This document shows, piece by piece, positions 25,732-34,277 of a DNA stretch of 64,000 nucleotides (the stretch's first letter is position 1; the number at the start of each line of letters is the position of its first letter). The position numbers and the translations under genes are program-made. The notes beneath the pieces were generated by a model. The model ran no database searches, was not told the DNA's origin, and saw only the letters and a list, made by a program, of their open reading frames with translations. This stretch comes from Bacteroidales bacterium UBA3297 (GTDB lineage: Bacteria > Bacteroidota > Bacteroidia > Bacteroidales > Paludibacteraceae). The stretch covers positions 118,553 through 182,552 of the forward strand of contig DETD01000004.1 in NCBI GenBank assembly GCA_002362105.1, read 5' to 3'.

Positions 25732-26589
25732 ATGTTGAGAATTGCAGTACAGTCTAAAGGCCGTTTGTTTGAAGAGACATCGACCATGTTGGCAGAATCG
25801 AGCATTAAAGTAGATGGCGGCAAGCGCACACTATTAGTAAAGGCAAAGAACTTCCCGGTTGAAATCCTTTACTTGCGCGACGACGATATTCCACAAGTTG
25901 TTGCAGCAGGCATTGCCGATGTAGGTATTGTAGGCGAAAACGAATTCGTAGAGAAGGGAGAAGATGCAGACATCATCAAACGCCTCGATTTCAGCAAATG
26001 CCGCATTTCACTAGCAATTCCAGAGGCAGAGGCAGCAAACTACCCTGGTGTACAATGGTTCAACGGTAAAAAGATTGCGACCTCATATCCGAACATTTTG
26101 AAACAGTTCCTAGACAAGAACAACATCAAGGCCGAAATCCACGAAATTATGGGTTCAGTGGAAGTTGCGCCAGGAATAGGTTTTGCAGATGCCATTTTCG
26201 ACATTGTAAGTTCAGGCAGCACACTGGTCAGCAACAAACTGAAAGAAGTTGAGATTGTTATGCACAGCGAGGCCATCATGATCGGTCACAAAGGCTTGAG
26301 CGCAGAAAAGAAAGAGATTCTTGACGAACTCTTATTCCGTTTCAACAGCTATAAAAACGCAGAAGGCAAGAAGTACATCATGATGAACATTCCGACCGAC
26401 AAGATAGACGAAGTTGGAAAGATACTTCCAGGCATGAAAGCGCCAACAATCACCGCACTCGACACACCAGGCTGGTCGAGTCTACAGTCAGTAATTGAAG
26501 AAGACTGTTTCTGGGAAATAATCAACCAGTTGAAGTCACTCGGAGCAGAAGGCATCTTGGTTGTACCTATTGAAAAGATGATTCTCTAA
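25732..26589 (+). CDS. hisG: ATP phosphoribosyltransferase (long form)
   Basis: Catalyses the first, committed step of histidine synthesis, joining ATP and PRPP. The 285-residue length and a C-terminal domain (about 210-285, YIMMNIPTDKIDEVGKILPGMKAPTI) mark the long form, which is a hexamer inhibited by histidine and needs no HisZ. The PRPP-binding motif lies in DIVSSGSTLVSN, and GIADVGIVGENEF is the family signature. It follows the thioesterase by 14 bases and precedes hisD by 12, in the attenuated his unit. Confidence 0.96.
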   Translation: MLRIAVQSKGRLFEETSTMLAESSIKVDGGKRTLLVKAKNFPVEILYLRDDDIPQVVAAGIADVGIVGENEFVEKGEDADIIKRLDFSKCRISLAIPEAEAANYPGVQWFNGKKIATSYPNILKQFLDKNNIKAEIHEIMGSVEVAPGIGFADAIFDIVSSGSTLVSNKLKEVEIVMHSEAIMIGHKGLSAEKKEILDELLFRFNSYKNAEGKKYIMMNIPTDKIDEVGKILPGMKAPTITALDTPGWSSLQSVIEEDCFWEIINQLKSLGAEGILVVPIEKMIL

Positions 26590-26601
26590 AACCCAGCAGC
26601 T

Positions 26602-27888
26602 ATGCAGTTAATTAAATATGCAAAAAAAGAAGAGTGGGCGAAACTACTAGAACGCCCGCATTTCGACACCACCCAACTTTTTGCGACCGTTAGAGGCATT
26701 CTCGACGATATACAGAAACGCGGAGACGAAGCCGTTAGAGAATACGAAGAAAAATTCGACCACGTCAAACTCGACAACCTTCAGGTCACTGAAGCCGAGA
26801 TTGACGCAGCCGAAAAAGAACTGGACGAAGCCTTGAAAACCGCTATTGTAAGAGCCAAAAACAACATCGAGAAATTCCATGCCGCGCAAGACCAACCACT
26901 CCCCTGCGTAGAAACGACCCAGGGTGTTACTTGCTGGCAAAAGGCAAAAGCAATAGAAAAGGTAGGTTTGTACATACCCGGAGGAACAGCGCCATTGTTC
27001 AGCACGGTGTTAATGCTAGCAGTTCCTGCAAAGATTGCAGGCTGCAAGGAAATAACCCTATGCACACCACCGAACAGAGAAGGGAAAGTACCAGCAGCTG
27101 TTTTATTTGCTGCAAAAGCCGCAGGCGTAAGCCGAATTTTCAAAATCGGTGGCGTACAGGCAATTGGTTCTATGGCCTATGGTACCCAAAGTGTGCCTAA
27201 GTGCTACAAAGTGTTCGGTCCGGGCAACCAATATGTCACCGCAGCCAAACAACTGGTTAGCCTGAAAGATGTTGCAATTGACATGCCGGCAGGTCCGAGC
27301 GAAGTAGAAGTGCTAGCCGACGAGACCGCCAATCCTGTACTTGTAGCCAGCGACCTACTGAGCCAGGCAGAGCACGGAGTTGACAGCCAGGCTATATTGG
27401 TAACAACCTCGGAAAGCCAGGCAGAAGCCTGCATAAAGGAAGTAGAAAGACAAGTACAACTTCTTCCAAGAAAAGAGATTGCGGAAAAGAGTCTCGCCAA
27501 CAGCAAAGTGTTTGTTGTGAAAGATATGGACGAAGCCATAGACTTGTCGAACGAATATGCGCCAGAGCACCTCATCATCTCAGCACAAGGCTACAGAGCC
27601 ATTGCCGAGCAGATTAACAACGCAGGTTCCATCTTCTTGGGCTATTGGACATCGGAAAGCGCAGGCGACTACGCCAGCGGCACCAACCATACCCTTCCAA
27701 CAAGCGGATACGCCCACGCCTATAGCGGTGTCAACCTTGACAGTTTCCGTAAGAAAATCACTTACCAGGAAATCACGGAAGAAGGTTTGCGCAACATTGG
27801 CCCAACAATTGAGATAATGGCTGAAAACGAACAACTGTTTGCCCACAAAAATGCCGTAACCCTACGTTTACAGGCAGTGGACAAATAA
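26602..27888 (+). CDS. hisD: Histidinol dehydrogenase
   Basis: NAD- and zinc-dependent enzyme that oxidises histidinol to histidine in two steps. The 428-residue protein shows GLYIPGGTAPLFSTVLML, the NAD/substrate region PGNQYVTAAKQ, the AGPSEVEVLADE signature, SQAEHG (zinc-binding Gln and His) and the catalytic EH pair in NEYAPEHLI, followed by the zinc Asp in SAGDYASGTNHTLPT. All expected residues are present. It lies between hisG and hisC. Confidence 0.96.
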   Translation: MQLIKYAKKEEWAKLLERPHFDTTQLFATVRGILDDIQKRGDEAVREYEEKFDHVKLDNLQVTEAEIDAAEKELDEALKTAIVRAKNNIEKFHAAQDQPLPCVETTQGVTCWQKAKAIEKVGLYIPGGTAPLFSTVLMLAVPAKIAGCKEITLCTPPNREGKVPAAVLFAAKAAGVSRIFKIGGVQAIGSMAYGTQSVPKCYKVFGPGNQYVTAAKQLVSLKDVAIDMPAGPSEVEVLADETANPVLVASDLLSQAEHGVDSQAILVTTSESQAEACIKEVERQVQLLPRKEIAEKSLANSKVFVVKDMDEAIDLSNEYAPEHLIISAQGYRAIAEQINNAGSIFLGYWTSESAGDYASGTNHTLPTSGYAHAYSGVNLDSFRKKITYQEITEEGLRNIGPTIEIMAENEQLFAHKNAVTLRLQAVDK

Positions 27889-27917
27889 ACAGATTATGAA
27901 TTTAAACCAGCACAATT

Positions 27918-28961
27918 ATGGCAAAATTCGAATTAGAAAAACTCGTTCGACCTAACATCTGGAAACTAGAGCCCTACTCTTGTGCCCGCACAGAGTTCAC
28001 AGGAGAAGCGTCGACATTCCTCGATGCGAACGAGAATCCATATAACGACCCTTACAACCGCTACCCCGACCCCTTTCAAGTAGAGGTAAAAAAGCAGATT
28101 GTAAAAGTCAAGGGTTCAACCCCTAAGAACATCTGCCTGGGTAATGGCAGCGATGAAACCATAGACTTGATGTACCGCATATTTTGCGAGCCAAAAGTCG
28201 ACAACGTAGTCGCTATTGAGCCAACATACGGAATGTACAGAGTATGTGCCGACATTAACAATGTTGAATACCGTACCGTATTACTCGACGAGAACTACCA
28301 GTTCACCGCAGAATCGCTACTGGCGAAAGTAGACGGGAACACAAAAGTTATATGGTTGTGTTCACCGAACAACCCGACAGGCAATGCGTTGAACGACGCA
28401 GAAATCACAAAAATACTGGATAGTTTTGCTGGCATTGTTGTAGTAGACGAAGCGTACATTGATTTTTCAAGTCAAGAAAGTTGGGTTGCAAAACTAAACG
28501 AACATGCGAACCTCGTCATACTCCAAACCTTCTCGAAAGCATGGGGAAGCGCAGGAATAAGACTAGGAATGGCATTTGCATCGGAGGAAATCATCAACTT
28601 GATGAACAAAGTAAAATATCCATACAACATCAACATTCTGACCCAGAAGCAGGCGCTAACGCTCCTTGCCGGCAAGGAGAAGGTTGACGAATGGAGAAAG
28701 ATAATACTGGCTGAGCGAGAACAATTGACCAAAGAACTCGGCAAATTCAGTTTTGTAGAGAAAATCTACCCGACCGACGCCAACTTCATTTTGGTAAAAG
28801 TATCGGATGCCAACAAACTTTATAGTCATTTAGTTGGATGCGGAGTAATTGTGAGAAACAGAAATAGTGTATCTTTGTGTAAGAATTGTGTGCGCATTTC
28901 TGTCGGTTCACCAGAAGAGAACAAAGAACTGGTAAAAGCACTCACATCATTTAGTAAATAA
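27918..28961 (+). CDS. hisC: Histidinol-phosphate aminotransferase
   Basis: PLP-dependent class I/II aminotransferase that converts imidazole acetol-phosphate to histidinol phosphate. The 347-residue protein has DANENPYN near the N-terminus, GNGSDETIDLM (PLP phosphate), CSPNNPTGN, DEAYIDFS (PLP-pyridine Asp) and the Schiff-base Lys in QTFSKAWGSAGIRLG. hisB, which follows hisC in many Bacteroides genomes, is not here; a DUF3127 gene starts eight bases later instead. The remaining his genes must be elsewhere. Confidence 0.95.
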   Translation: MAKFELEKLVRPNIWKLEPYSCARTEFTGEASTFLDANENPYNDPYNRYPDPFQVEVKKQIVKVKGSTPKNICLGNGSDETIDLMYRIFCEPKVDNVVAIEPTYGMYRVCADINNVEYRTVLLDENYQFTAESLLAKVDGNTKVIWLCSPNNPTGNALNDAEITKILDSFAGIVVVDEAYIDFSSQESWVAKLNEHANLVILQTFSKAWGSAGIRLGMAFASEEIINLMNKVKYPYNINILTQKQALTLLAGKEKVDEWRKIILAEREQLTKELGKFSFVEKIYPTDANFILVKVSDANKLYSHLVGCGVIVRNRNSVSLCKNCVRISVGSPEENKELVKALTSFSK

Positions 28962-28969
28962 TTTAAATT

Positions 28970-29401
28970 ATGGATATTACAGGACAACAACTAGAAGCAA
29001 CAGGCCGCGTAATTGCAGTACTCCCCATCCGTACAGGAACCAGCGCAGCCGGCACCGAGTGGGCTAGCCAAGACTATGTCATTGAATACAGCGAGCCAAG
29101 CGCGCAGTATCCACGCCGTTTGAACTTCAACATTTTCGGTTCAGACAAAATTCAACAGTCTAGCCAACTTCTACAGGTAGGCAACACCGTAAAAGTTAGT
29201 TTTGACATTGACGCCCGCGAATACCAAGGCAGATGGTTTACCTCAATCCGTGCATGGAAAGTTGAAGCCGCAGGAGCAGCTGTTCCAAACGCAGCCGCCG
29301 CTGCCGCAGCACAGCCAATGCAACCAGGCTCTGCTCCTCAACCAATACAGACAGCAGCACCTGCACAACAGACTGACGACTCAAGCGACCTCCCATTCTA
29401 A
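28970..29401 (+). CDS. DUF3127 protein with SSB-like C-terminal tip
   Basis: A 143-residue protein. Residues 1-100 resemble DUF3127, a Bacteroidota family with an OB-like beta-rich pattern (LEATGRVIAVLPI, RRLNFNIFG, VKVSFDIDAREYQGRWFTSIRAWKVE). An Ala/Gln/Pro-rich linker follows, and the chain ends in DDSSDLPF, very like the acidic, aromatic tip (DDDIPF) by which single-stranded DNA-binding protein recruits DNA repair enzymes. It lies eight bases after hisC and before a terminator, so it is the last gene of the his unit. A DNA-related role is inferred only from the tail and the fold resemblance. Confidence 0.82.
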   Translation: MDITGQQLEATGRVIAVLPIRTGTSAAGTEWASQDYVIEYSEPSAQYPRRLNFNIFGSDKIQQSSQLLQVGNTVKVSFDIDAREYQGRWFTSIRAWKVEAAGAAVPNAAAAAAAQPMQPGSAPQPIQTAAPAQQTDDSSDLPF

Positions 29402-29424
29402 TGGAGAACTCAGAAGAAGAATTC

Positions 29425-29455
29425 AAGCTACTTTCGGGATTCGAAAGTAGCTTTT
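29425..29455 (+). terminator. Intrinsic terminator ending the his unit
   Basis: Perfect 12-bp stem (29425-29436 with 29442-29453) and T run, 24 bases after the DUF3127 stop. It lies inside the apparent upstream extension of the nth frame, which rules that extension out. Confidence 0.9.
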
Positions 29456-29469
29456 TCATTAAAGACAAC

Positions 29470-30117
29470 ATGACGCTAAAAGAAAGATATACAAAAGCGC
29501 TGAAATGGTGGGAAGAGACCAATCCGAATGCCGACACCGAACTGGTGTTCCACAACAATTTCGAGCTACTGATAGCAGTTATGTTGAGTGCACAGTGTAC
29601 CGACGCAAGGGTCAACCAAGTCACGCCATTTCTGTTTAAAGAGTATCCTGATGCCGAGGCGCTATCGAAAGCCAGCATAGACAACATACTAAGAATTATC
29701 AACTCCATTTCGTACCCCAACGCGAAAGCGGAACATCTTAGCAGGACCTCGCGCATACTGGTAGAAAAATACAACGGAGAGGTCCCCAGCGAATACGACG
29801 ACCTGCTAGCATTGCCTGGGGTTGGCAGAAAAACGGCAAACGTGATAAGGGTCTGCGCATTCGGAATACCAGCAATGCCCGTCGACACGCACGTGTTCAG
29901 AGTGGCCAACAGAATAGGCTTAACAAATACGAGCACCCCAGAGGCTACAGAGAAAGAACTACTGAGAAACATACCCAAAGAAAAGCTCGGGAAAGCCCAC
30001 CATTGGATAGTTCTTCACGGCCGCTATATCTGCACCGCGATACGTCCGCACTGCGACAAATGCGGGCTAACAACGTGTTGCAAATTTTACGAGAAAGAGG
30101 TTGGCAAACACAAATAA
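29470..30117 (+). CDS. nth: Endonuclease III
   Basis: A 215-residue DNA glycosylase/AP lyase that removes oxidised pyrimidines in base excision repair. The helix-hairpin-helix is at LLALPGVGRKTANVI, with the catalytic Lys in VGRKTAN and the catalytic Asp in MPVDTHVFRVANR. The C-terminal 4Fe-4S ligands are in CTAIRPHCDKCGLTTCC. The start at 29470 is the first ATG after the terminator; the frame opens back to 29401 but through the terminator hairpin. No separate promoter is obvious. Confidence 0.95.
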   Translation: MTLKERYTKALKWWEETNPNADTELVFHNNFELLIAVMLSAQCTDARVNQVTPFLFKEYPDAEALSKASIDNILRIINSISYPNAKAEHLSRTSRILVEKYNGEVPSEYDDLLALPGVGRKTANVIRVCAFGIPAMPVDTHVFRVANRIGLTNTSTPEATEKELLRNIPKEKLGKAHHWIVLHGRYICTAIRPHCDKCGLTTCCKFYEKEVGKHK

Positions 30118-30158
30118 ATTGTCTATTAAGCAGTTAAAGAGGCAAAAAAGAGACAGAA

Positions 30159-30190
30159 TTTGTATATGTGCATATTTTTGTGTAAATTTG
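30159..30190 (+). promoter_or_regulatory. Consensus Bacteroidota promoter for the thioredoxin-like gene
   Basis: TTTG (30159-30162), 20 bases, TAAATTTG (30183-30190). Predicted leader of about 80 bases. Confidence 0.75.
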
Positions 30191-30277
30191 CGCCGCTAAA
30201 CAGAATAAACTAACAATTACTTAATACAAACTAAACAAAAAATCTTCCGTTAGTTTATTCAGCTAAAGAAACTGCTT

Positions 30278-30736
30278 ATGAAGAAAATTAGTGCATTTGT
30301 TTTCGCGATCGGTCTCATTGGCTTGACCCTAGCTTTACTTCCGCACAACAACAATCATCTGGGCACATACAAATTTATGAGAAATGGTGATAACCATTAC
30401 GTGCTAATCAATTTCTGGGCATCGTACGATGCCGCATCGCGCGAAGAAAACATCCGCTTTTCAGAAGTTTTGAAAAAATACGACTGTGAAGCATTAGGAT
30501 TAAGCTCGGTTTCCGTCTCTCTAGACGACTACGACAGTCTGTTCAACGAAGTTGTTAAAAACGACAATCTGCAGTTCTCTAGAATTTATCGTGAAAAGAA
30601 AGGCTTCTCATCTGAATTGGCAAAAGAATTTAAATTGAATCACAAATTCGGGAACTTTCTCATTGACCAAAACGGTAAAATCATCGAGAAAAACATTACT
30701 CCTGAAGATTTGGCTAAACGCCTAATGAAACAGTAA
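30278..30736 (+). CDS. Exported thioredoxin-like protein lacking the active-site cysteines
   Basis: A 152-residue protein with an N-terminal signal or anchor (residues 4-22). The fold pattern is that of TlpA/thioredoxin-like proteins: VLINFWASYDAASREENIRF corresponds to the FWASWCxxCrxE segment, but both redox Cys are replaced and the mature chain has a single Cys elsewhere. The C-terminal FGNFLIDQNGKIIEKNITPEDL matches the cis-Pro and final strand region, with Asn-Phe in place of the usual Pro. It cannot act as a normal disulfide oxidoreductase and may be a binding or structural protein. Single-gene unit with strong promoter and terminator. Confidence 0.78.
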   Translation: MKKISAFVFAIGLIGLTLALLPHNNNHLGTYKFMRNGDNHYVLINFWASYDAASREENIRFSEVLKKYDCEALGLSSVSVSLDDYDSLFNEVVKNDNLQFSRIYREKKGFSSELAKEFKLNHKFGNFLIDQNGKIIEKNITPEDLAKRLMKQ

Positions 30737-30738
30737 AC

Positions 30739-30767
30739 AAAAGCCGGTCTCAGCACCGGCTTTTTTC
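30739..30767 (+). terminator. Intrinsic terminator after the thioredoxin-like gene
   Basis: 10-bp stem AAAAGCCGGT/ACCGGCTTTT, 6-base loop, T run. Confidence 0.9.
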
Positions 30768-30883
30768 TTTTAACACACAAGCCCATTCCACACGACGGGC
30801 AGAGGCTGTTATCGGACAGGTACAGGCTAGCTAGCTTCGTCCCTACCAGCATTCATTCAGAACTGAAGTAGAACTAGACAGAC

Positions 30884-31510
30884 ATGAAGAAGATTTCACA
30901 ATTCGAAACACTGAAAACCATCAACCAGTATCCCTTACTGCGAAAGGGATTCGCCTACTTTATAAACCACAATACGGGCATCTCCAATCCCTACCACAAC
31001 ATTACACACACAATGGCAATGCTCCAATTAGTCAACGAATGCATTACAGAAATCGGATACAATGGAGACCGGGAAAAGTTGTTGCTACTTACGCTCTTTC
31101 ACGACTACAACCACTCGGGAGGAAAGTTTTCGGACGACATTAATGTGGGAAACGCCATATCGGGATTAGAACACTTCCTAAACGAAAATGGACTAACCCT
31201 GACAAAAGAGCAATCGGAGGCATTATGGGACACCTGTTTTCCTTATAAAGGAGAAACAAAATCGATAGAAGGTAGAATCTTACGAGAATGTGACAACCTG
31301 CAATGGACATTCGACGATTTCTTCACACAAACCCTTATCGGTTTGAAAACAGAACTGAATGTCTCAAACTTCGAAACAGCGATAAAGAAAGAGTTTGAAT
31401 TCTTAGAAAACGCAAAGAGCCACCTGACCCTCGAATACACAAAAAAGACGGCACAGCAATACTTCCCACAAATACAGGAATACTGCAACGAACTCCTAAA
31501 AACAATATAG
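30884..31510 (+). CDS. HD-superfamily metal-dependent phosphohydrolase
   Basis: A 208-residue all-helical protein with the HD motif set: a His in YHNITHT (near residue 45), the HD pair in LTLFHDYNHSGG (near 75), and a downstream Asp in RECDNLQWTF. These residues bind two metals in phosphohydrolases acting on nucleotides or cyclic dinucleotides. The extra His in HDYNHSGG is typical of predicted metal-dependent phosphohydrolases of this group. Substrate unknown. It is a single gene between two convergent or separate units. Confidence 0.82.
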   Translation: MKKISQFETLKTINQYPLLRKGFAYFINHNTGISNPYHNITHTMAMLQLVNECITEIGYNGDREKLLLLTLFHDYNHSGGKFSDDINVGNAISGLEHFLNENGLTLTKEQSEALWDTCFPYKGETKSIEGRILRECDNLQWTFDDFFTQTLIGLKTELNVSNFETAIKKEFEFLENAKSHLTLEYTKKTAQQYFPQIQEYCNELLKTI

Positions 31511-31552
31511 CACCATACACGACAGTCCGTTGCAAGTTCTGCAAAAAGTAGA

Positions 31553-31984
31553 TTAGTCGATGTCGAAATTGTGGTTCAGGTCATATTCCTTCATAAACGC
31601 AATTGAAGCGACCTTAATTCTATCGTTAAAATAAGAAAGAGAATCGAAAACGTAGTTTTTGGCCGTCTCACACTTCATTCCACCCTCCAAGAAATCGGCT
31701 TGACGCAAACGGAGTGCACGAGAGGCAAATTGTGCCCGCTGGCTAACATAGACATACACGGAGTCGTACTCACTAAAACGTTCAAACGAATTTAGTTCGG
31801 CACAGACGCCATCGACACCATCGAGAGCTTTCTTATACGATTCGGCATCGGTGGAACTAATCGCCTTCAAAGTCGCCGAAGTCAACTTTGAGTTCAAAAG
31901 TCCAACACGTTCAAAATGATCAGCTGGAGTCTGACAAGCCGCTAAACCAAGGGCAGCTGCAACCAAAATAACAAACTTCTTCAT
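31553..31984 (-). CDS. Small lipoprotein of unknown function
   Basis: A 143-residue lipoprotein with signal peptide and lipobox LGLAAC (Cys near residue 17). The mature part is helical and charged. No acidic export signal follows the Cys (QTPADHF), so it probably faces the periplasm. The start at 31984 is preferred over 32071 because a perfect promoter (32014-32044) lies inside the longer frame. Family not recognised. Confidence 0.75.
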   Translation of the reverse strand: MKKFVILVAAALGLAACQTPADHFERVGLLNSKLTSATLKAISSTDAESYKKALDGVDGVCAELNSFERFSEYDSVYVYVSQRAQFASRALRLRQADFLEGGMKCETAKNYVFDSLSYFNDRIKVASIAFMKEYDLNHNFDID

Positions 31985-32013
31985 GGTAAAAAAATTTCTA
32001 GTATCAACGAATA

Positions 32014-32044
32014 CAAATATATAGAACAATAGCAATCTTTCAAA
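32014..32044 (-). promoter_or_regulatory. Consensus Bacteroidota promoter for the small lipoprotein
   Basis: On the minus strand, TTTG (32044-32041), 19 bases, TATATTTG (32021-32014). It fixes the start codon at 31984. Confidence 0.8.
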
Positions 32045-32130
32045 GAAGTCGCAGAAAATACTATCACACACCAGAATAAACAGTCGGACAAAACATTATG
32101 TAGAAGCAAGCCCCTCTTAATCGACATTTT

Positions 32131-32163
32131 TTTGGGCAAAACGCTTATAAATCCTTATATTTG
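32131..32163 (+). promoter_or_regulatory. Consensus Bacteroidota promoter for the nucleotide-sugar dehydrogenase
   Basis: TTTG (32131-32134), 21 bases, TATATTTG (32156-32163). The predicted start site is only about 12 bases before the GTG start codon. Confidence 0.75.
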
Positions 32164-32181
32164 GGCTAAATTTCAAAAAAG

Positions 32182-33462
32182 GTGAACAAAGAAGAGCAAG
32201 CAATCAAAATAGGCATAATAGGTCTAGGGTATGTTGGTCTACCCCTTGCCGTGGAGTTTGCCAAACTATACCGCGTTGTTGGCTTCGACATAAACAACCA
32301 GCGTATAGAAGAACTGAAGGGAAACAACGACCAAACACAAGAAGCAGACCTAGAAATTCTAAAGGCAGAGATTGCCAACAAACAGCTGACACTGACCAGC
32401 AACCTCAACGAATTAAAGGAATGCAACTATTATATAGTCACAGTACCGACCCCCATCGACAAATCGAACAATCCTGATTTAGGTCCATTACTTTCGGCTA
32501 GTAAGTCGATAGGTCAAATACTGAAGAAGGGCGACATCGTCATCTATGAGTCGACCACCTACCCAGGTTGTACAGAAGAAGTCTGTGTTCCGGCACTAGA
32601 AGAAGAGTCAGGACTTGTCTATAACCAAGACTTCTTTTGCGGGTACTCTCCAGAGAGAATCAACCCTGGAGACAAAGAAAACACACTAACCAAAATCAAA
32701 AAAGTGACGTCTGGTTCGACACCAGAGGCAGCAGAGAAGATAAACACTCTGTATGCAAGCATCATAACCGCCGGCACCCACTTAGCCCCCAACATAAAAG
32801 TAGCCGAGGCAGCCAAAGCCATAGAAAACGCCCAAAGAGACATCAACATATCGTTTGTCAACGAGCTAGCGCTCATATTCGACCGGATAGGAATCGACAC
32901 AAACGACGTGTTGGAGGCAGCGAGCACCAAATGGAATTTTCTGCACTACAAACCGGGGTTGGTCGGAGGTCACTGCATCAGTGTAGACCCCTACTATCTT
33001 GCCCACAAGTCCATCAGTTTGGGCTACTACCCGGAGGTAATACTAAGCGGCAGACATGTGAATAACAGCATGGCCAAATTTATAGCCGAGAAGGTCATCA
33101 AGTTGCTCATTGGTAAAGGTTCAAAACTAAAAGGAGCAAAGGCACTAATACTAGGCTTCACTTTTAAAGAGAACTGCCCAGACACCCGCAACACAAAAGT
33201 AGTCGACATCTACCGAGAACTGACCGAATATGGTTTAGAAGTTGATGTGTGCGACCCATGGGCCAATCCGGAAAAAGTAGCAAAAGAACACGACATAAAA
33301 CTGCAAGAGTTTTCGGCAAGCAAACATTACGACGCCATAATAGTAGCCGTTGCGCACAAGCAGTTTATGGAGTTCGACTTCAAGCAACAAAAAGACAACG
33401 GCGCAATTCTTTTCGACGTGAAAGGAATTATACCTAGAGAACTGGTAGACGCCAGACTTTAA
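32182..33462 (+). CDS. UDP-N-acetylhexosamine 6-dehydrogenase (TviB/WbpO-like)
   Basis: A 426-residue nucleotide-sugar dehydrogenase that oxidises UDP-GlcNAc or UDP-GalNAc at C6 with two NAD, for capsule or O-antigen synthesis. NAD-binding GLGYVGLPLAVEFAK is near residue 14; PTPIDKSNNPDL, YESTTYPGCTEE and SPERINPGD follow; the catalytic Cys is in GGHCISVDPYYLA; and GFTFKENCPDTRNTKV lies in the UDP-binding domain. These motifs match the TviB/WbpO clade more than UDP-glucose dehydrogenase. It starts with GTG, supported by the promoter just upstream. No other glycan gene is adjacent. Confidence 0.9.
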   Translation: MNKEEQAIKIGIIGLGYVGLPLAVEFAKLYRVVGFDINNQRIEELKGNNDQTQEADLEILKAEIANKQLTLTSNLNELKECNYYIVTVPTPIDKSNNPDLGPLLSASKSIGQILKKGDIVIYESTTYPGCTEEVCVPALEEESGLVYNQDFFCGYSPERINPGDKENTLTKIKKVTSGSTPEAAEKINTLYASIITAGTHLAPNIKVAEAAKAIENAQRDINISFVNELALIFDRIGIDTNDVLEAASTKWNFLHYKPGLVGGHCISVDPYYLAHKSISLGYYPEVILSGRHVNNSMAKFIAEKVIKLLIGKGSKLKGAKALILGFTFKENCPDTRNTKVVDIYRELTEYGLEVDVCDPWANPEKVAKEHDIKLQEFSASKHYDAIIVAVAHKQFMEFDFKQQKDNGAILFDVKGIIPRELVDARL

Positions 33463-33500
33463 GCAAGCCCCAAATCAGAAAAAATTACATTCTGCAAGAA

Positions 33501-34277
33501 ATGAAAAAATACATTATTGACTTCTGTGTCAGCAGCAATGAAGCACTCGGGAACAATGCCATACTGCTGAAATTGAAAGCACCAGGACAAATGCCGGAAA
33601 TGCGGCCCGGCCAATTCGTCGAAGTAAAGGTAGAAAACGAGCCGAATACCTTCCTCCGTCGTCCTATTTCCATCAACTACGTAGACCGTTCAAAAAACGA
33701 AATGTGGTTATTGGTGCAGAAAGTAGGCAACGGCACCCGCAAACTTGGCGAACTAAAAGCAGGCGACACCCTGAACTGCGTAGTACCACTGGGTAATGGA
33801 TTCGACACCTCGGCCGTAAAAGGCAAGAAAGTGCTACTTGTTGGAGGCGGAGTTGGCGTAGCACCCATGCTGATGCTAGGAGCCACCCTAAAAGCAGAAG
33901 GCACCACCCCAACCTTCCTGCTCGGAGCAAGAACAAAAGACATGTTGCTAGAACAAGACCTTTTTGAGAAAAACGGCCAGCTTTATGTAACAACAGAAGA
34001 CGGCACCGCCGGAGAAAAAGGCTTTGTAACCAACCACAGCATATTAGAGAAAGAGAACTTCGACAAGATATTCGTATGCGGCCCTACCCCAATGATGAAA
34101 GCTGTAGCGAAGTTTGCGAAAAGCAAAAATATCTGCTGCGAAGTATCGCTCGAAAACAAAATGGCATGCGGTTTAGGAGCGTGCCTGTGCTGCGTAACCG
34201 AAACACAAGAAGGGCACAAGTGTGTATGCACCGATGGTCCAGTATTTAATATAAATGAATTAGCATGGCAGATTTAA
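33501..34277 (+). CDS. pyrK: Dihydroorotate dehydrogenase B, electron transfer subunit
   Basis: Passes electrons from dihydroorotate via FAD and a 2Fe-2S cluster to NAD in pyrimidine synthesis. The 258-residue protein has the ferredoxin-reductase fold: FAD motif RRPISI (near 55), NAD motif VGGGVGVAPM, and 2Fe-2S ligands in MACGLGACLCCVT and CVCTDGP at the C-terminus. It overlaps pyrD by 13 bases, so the two subunits are translationally coupled. Confidence 0.95.
   Translation: MKKYIIDFCVSSNEALGNNAILLKLKAPGQMPEMRPGQFVEVKVENEPNTFLRRPISINYVDRSKNEMWLLVQKVGNGTRKLGELKAGDTLNCVVPLGNGFDTSAVKGKKVLLVGGGVGVAPMLMLGATLKAEGTTPTFLLGARTKDMLLEQDLFEKNGQLYVTTEDGTAGEKGFVTNHSILEKENFDKIFVCGPTPMMKAVAKFAKSKNICCEVSLENKMACGLGACLCCVTETQEGHKCVCTDGPVFNINELAWQI

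Noticed and set aside
29401..29469. Longer start for endonuclease III, overlapping the DUF3127 stop
   Set aside because: The added residues are encoded by the his-unit terminator hairpin and do not match Nth N-termini.
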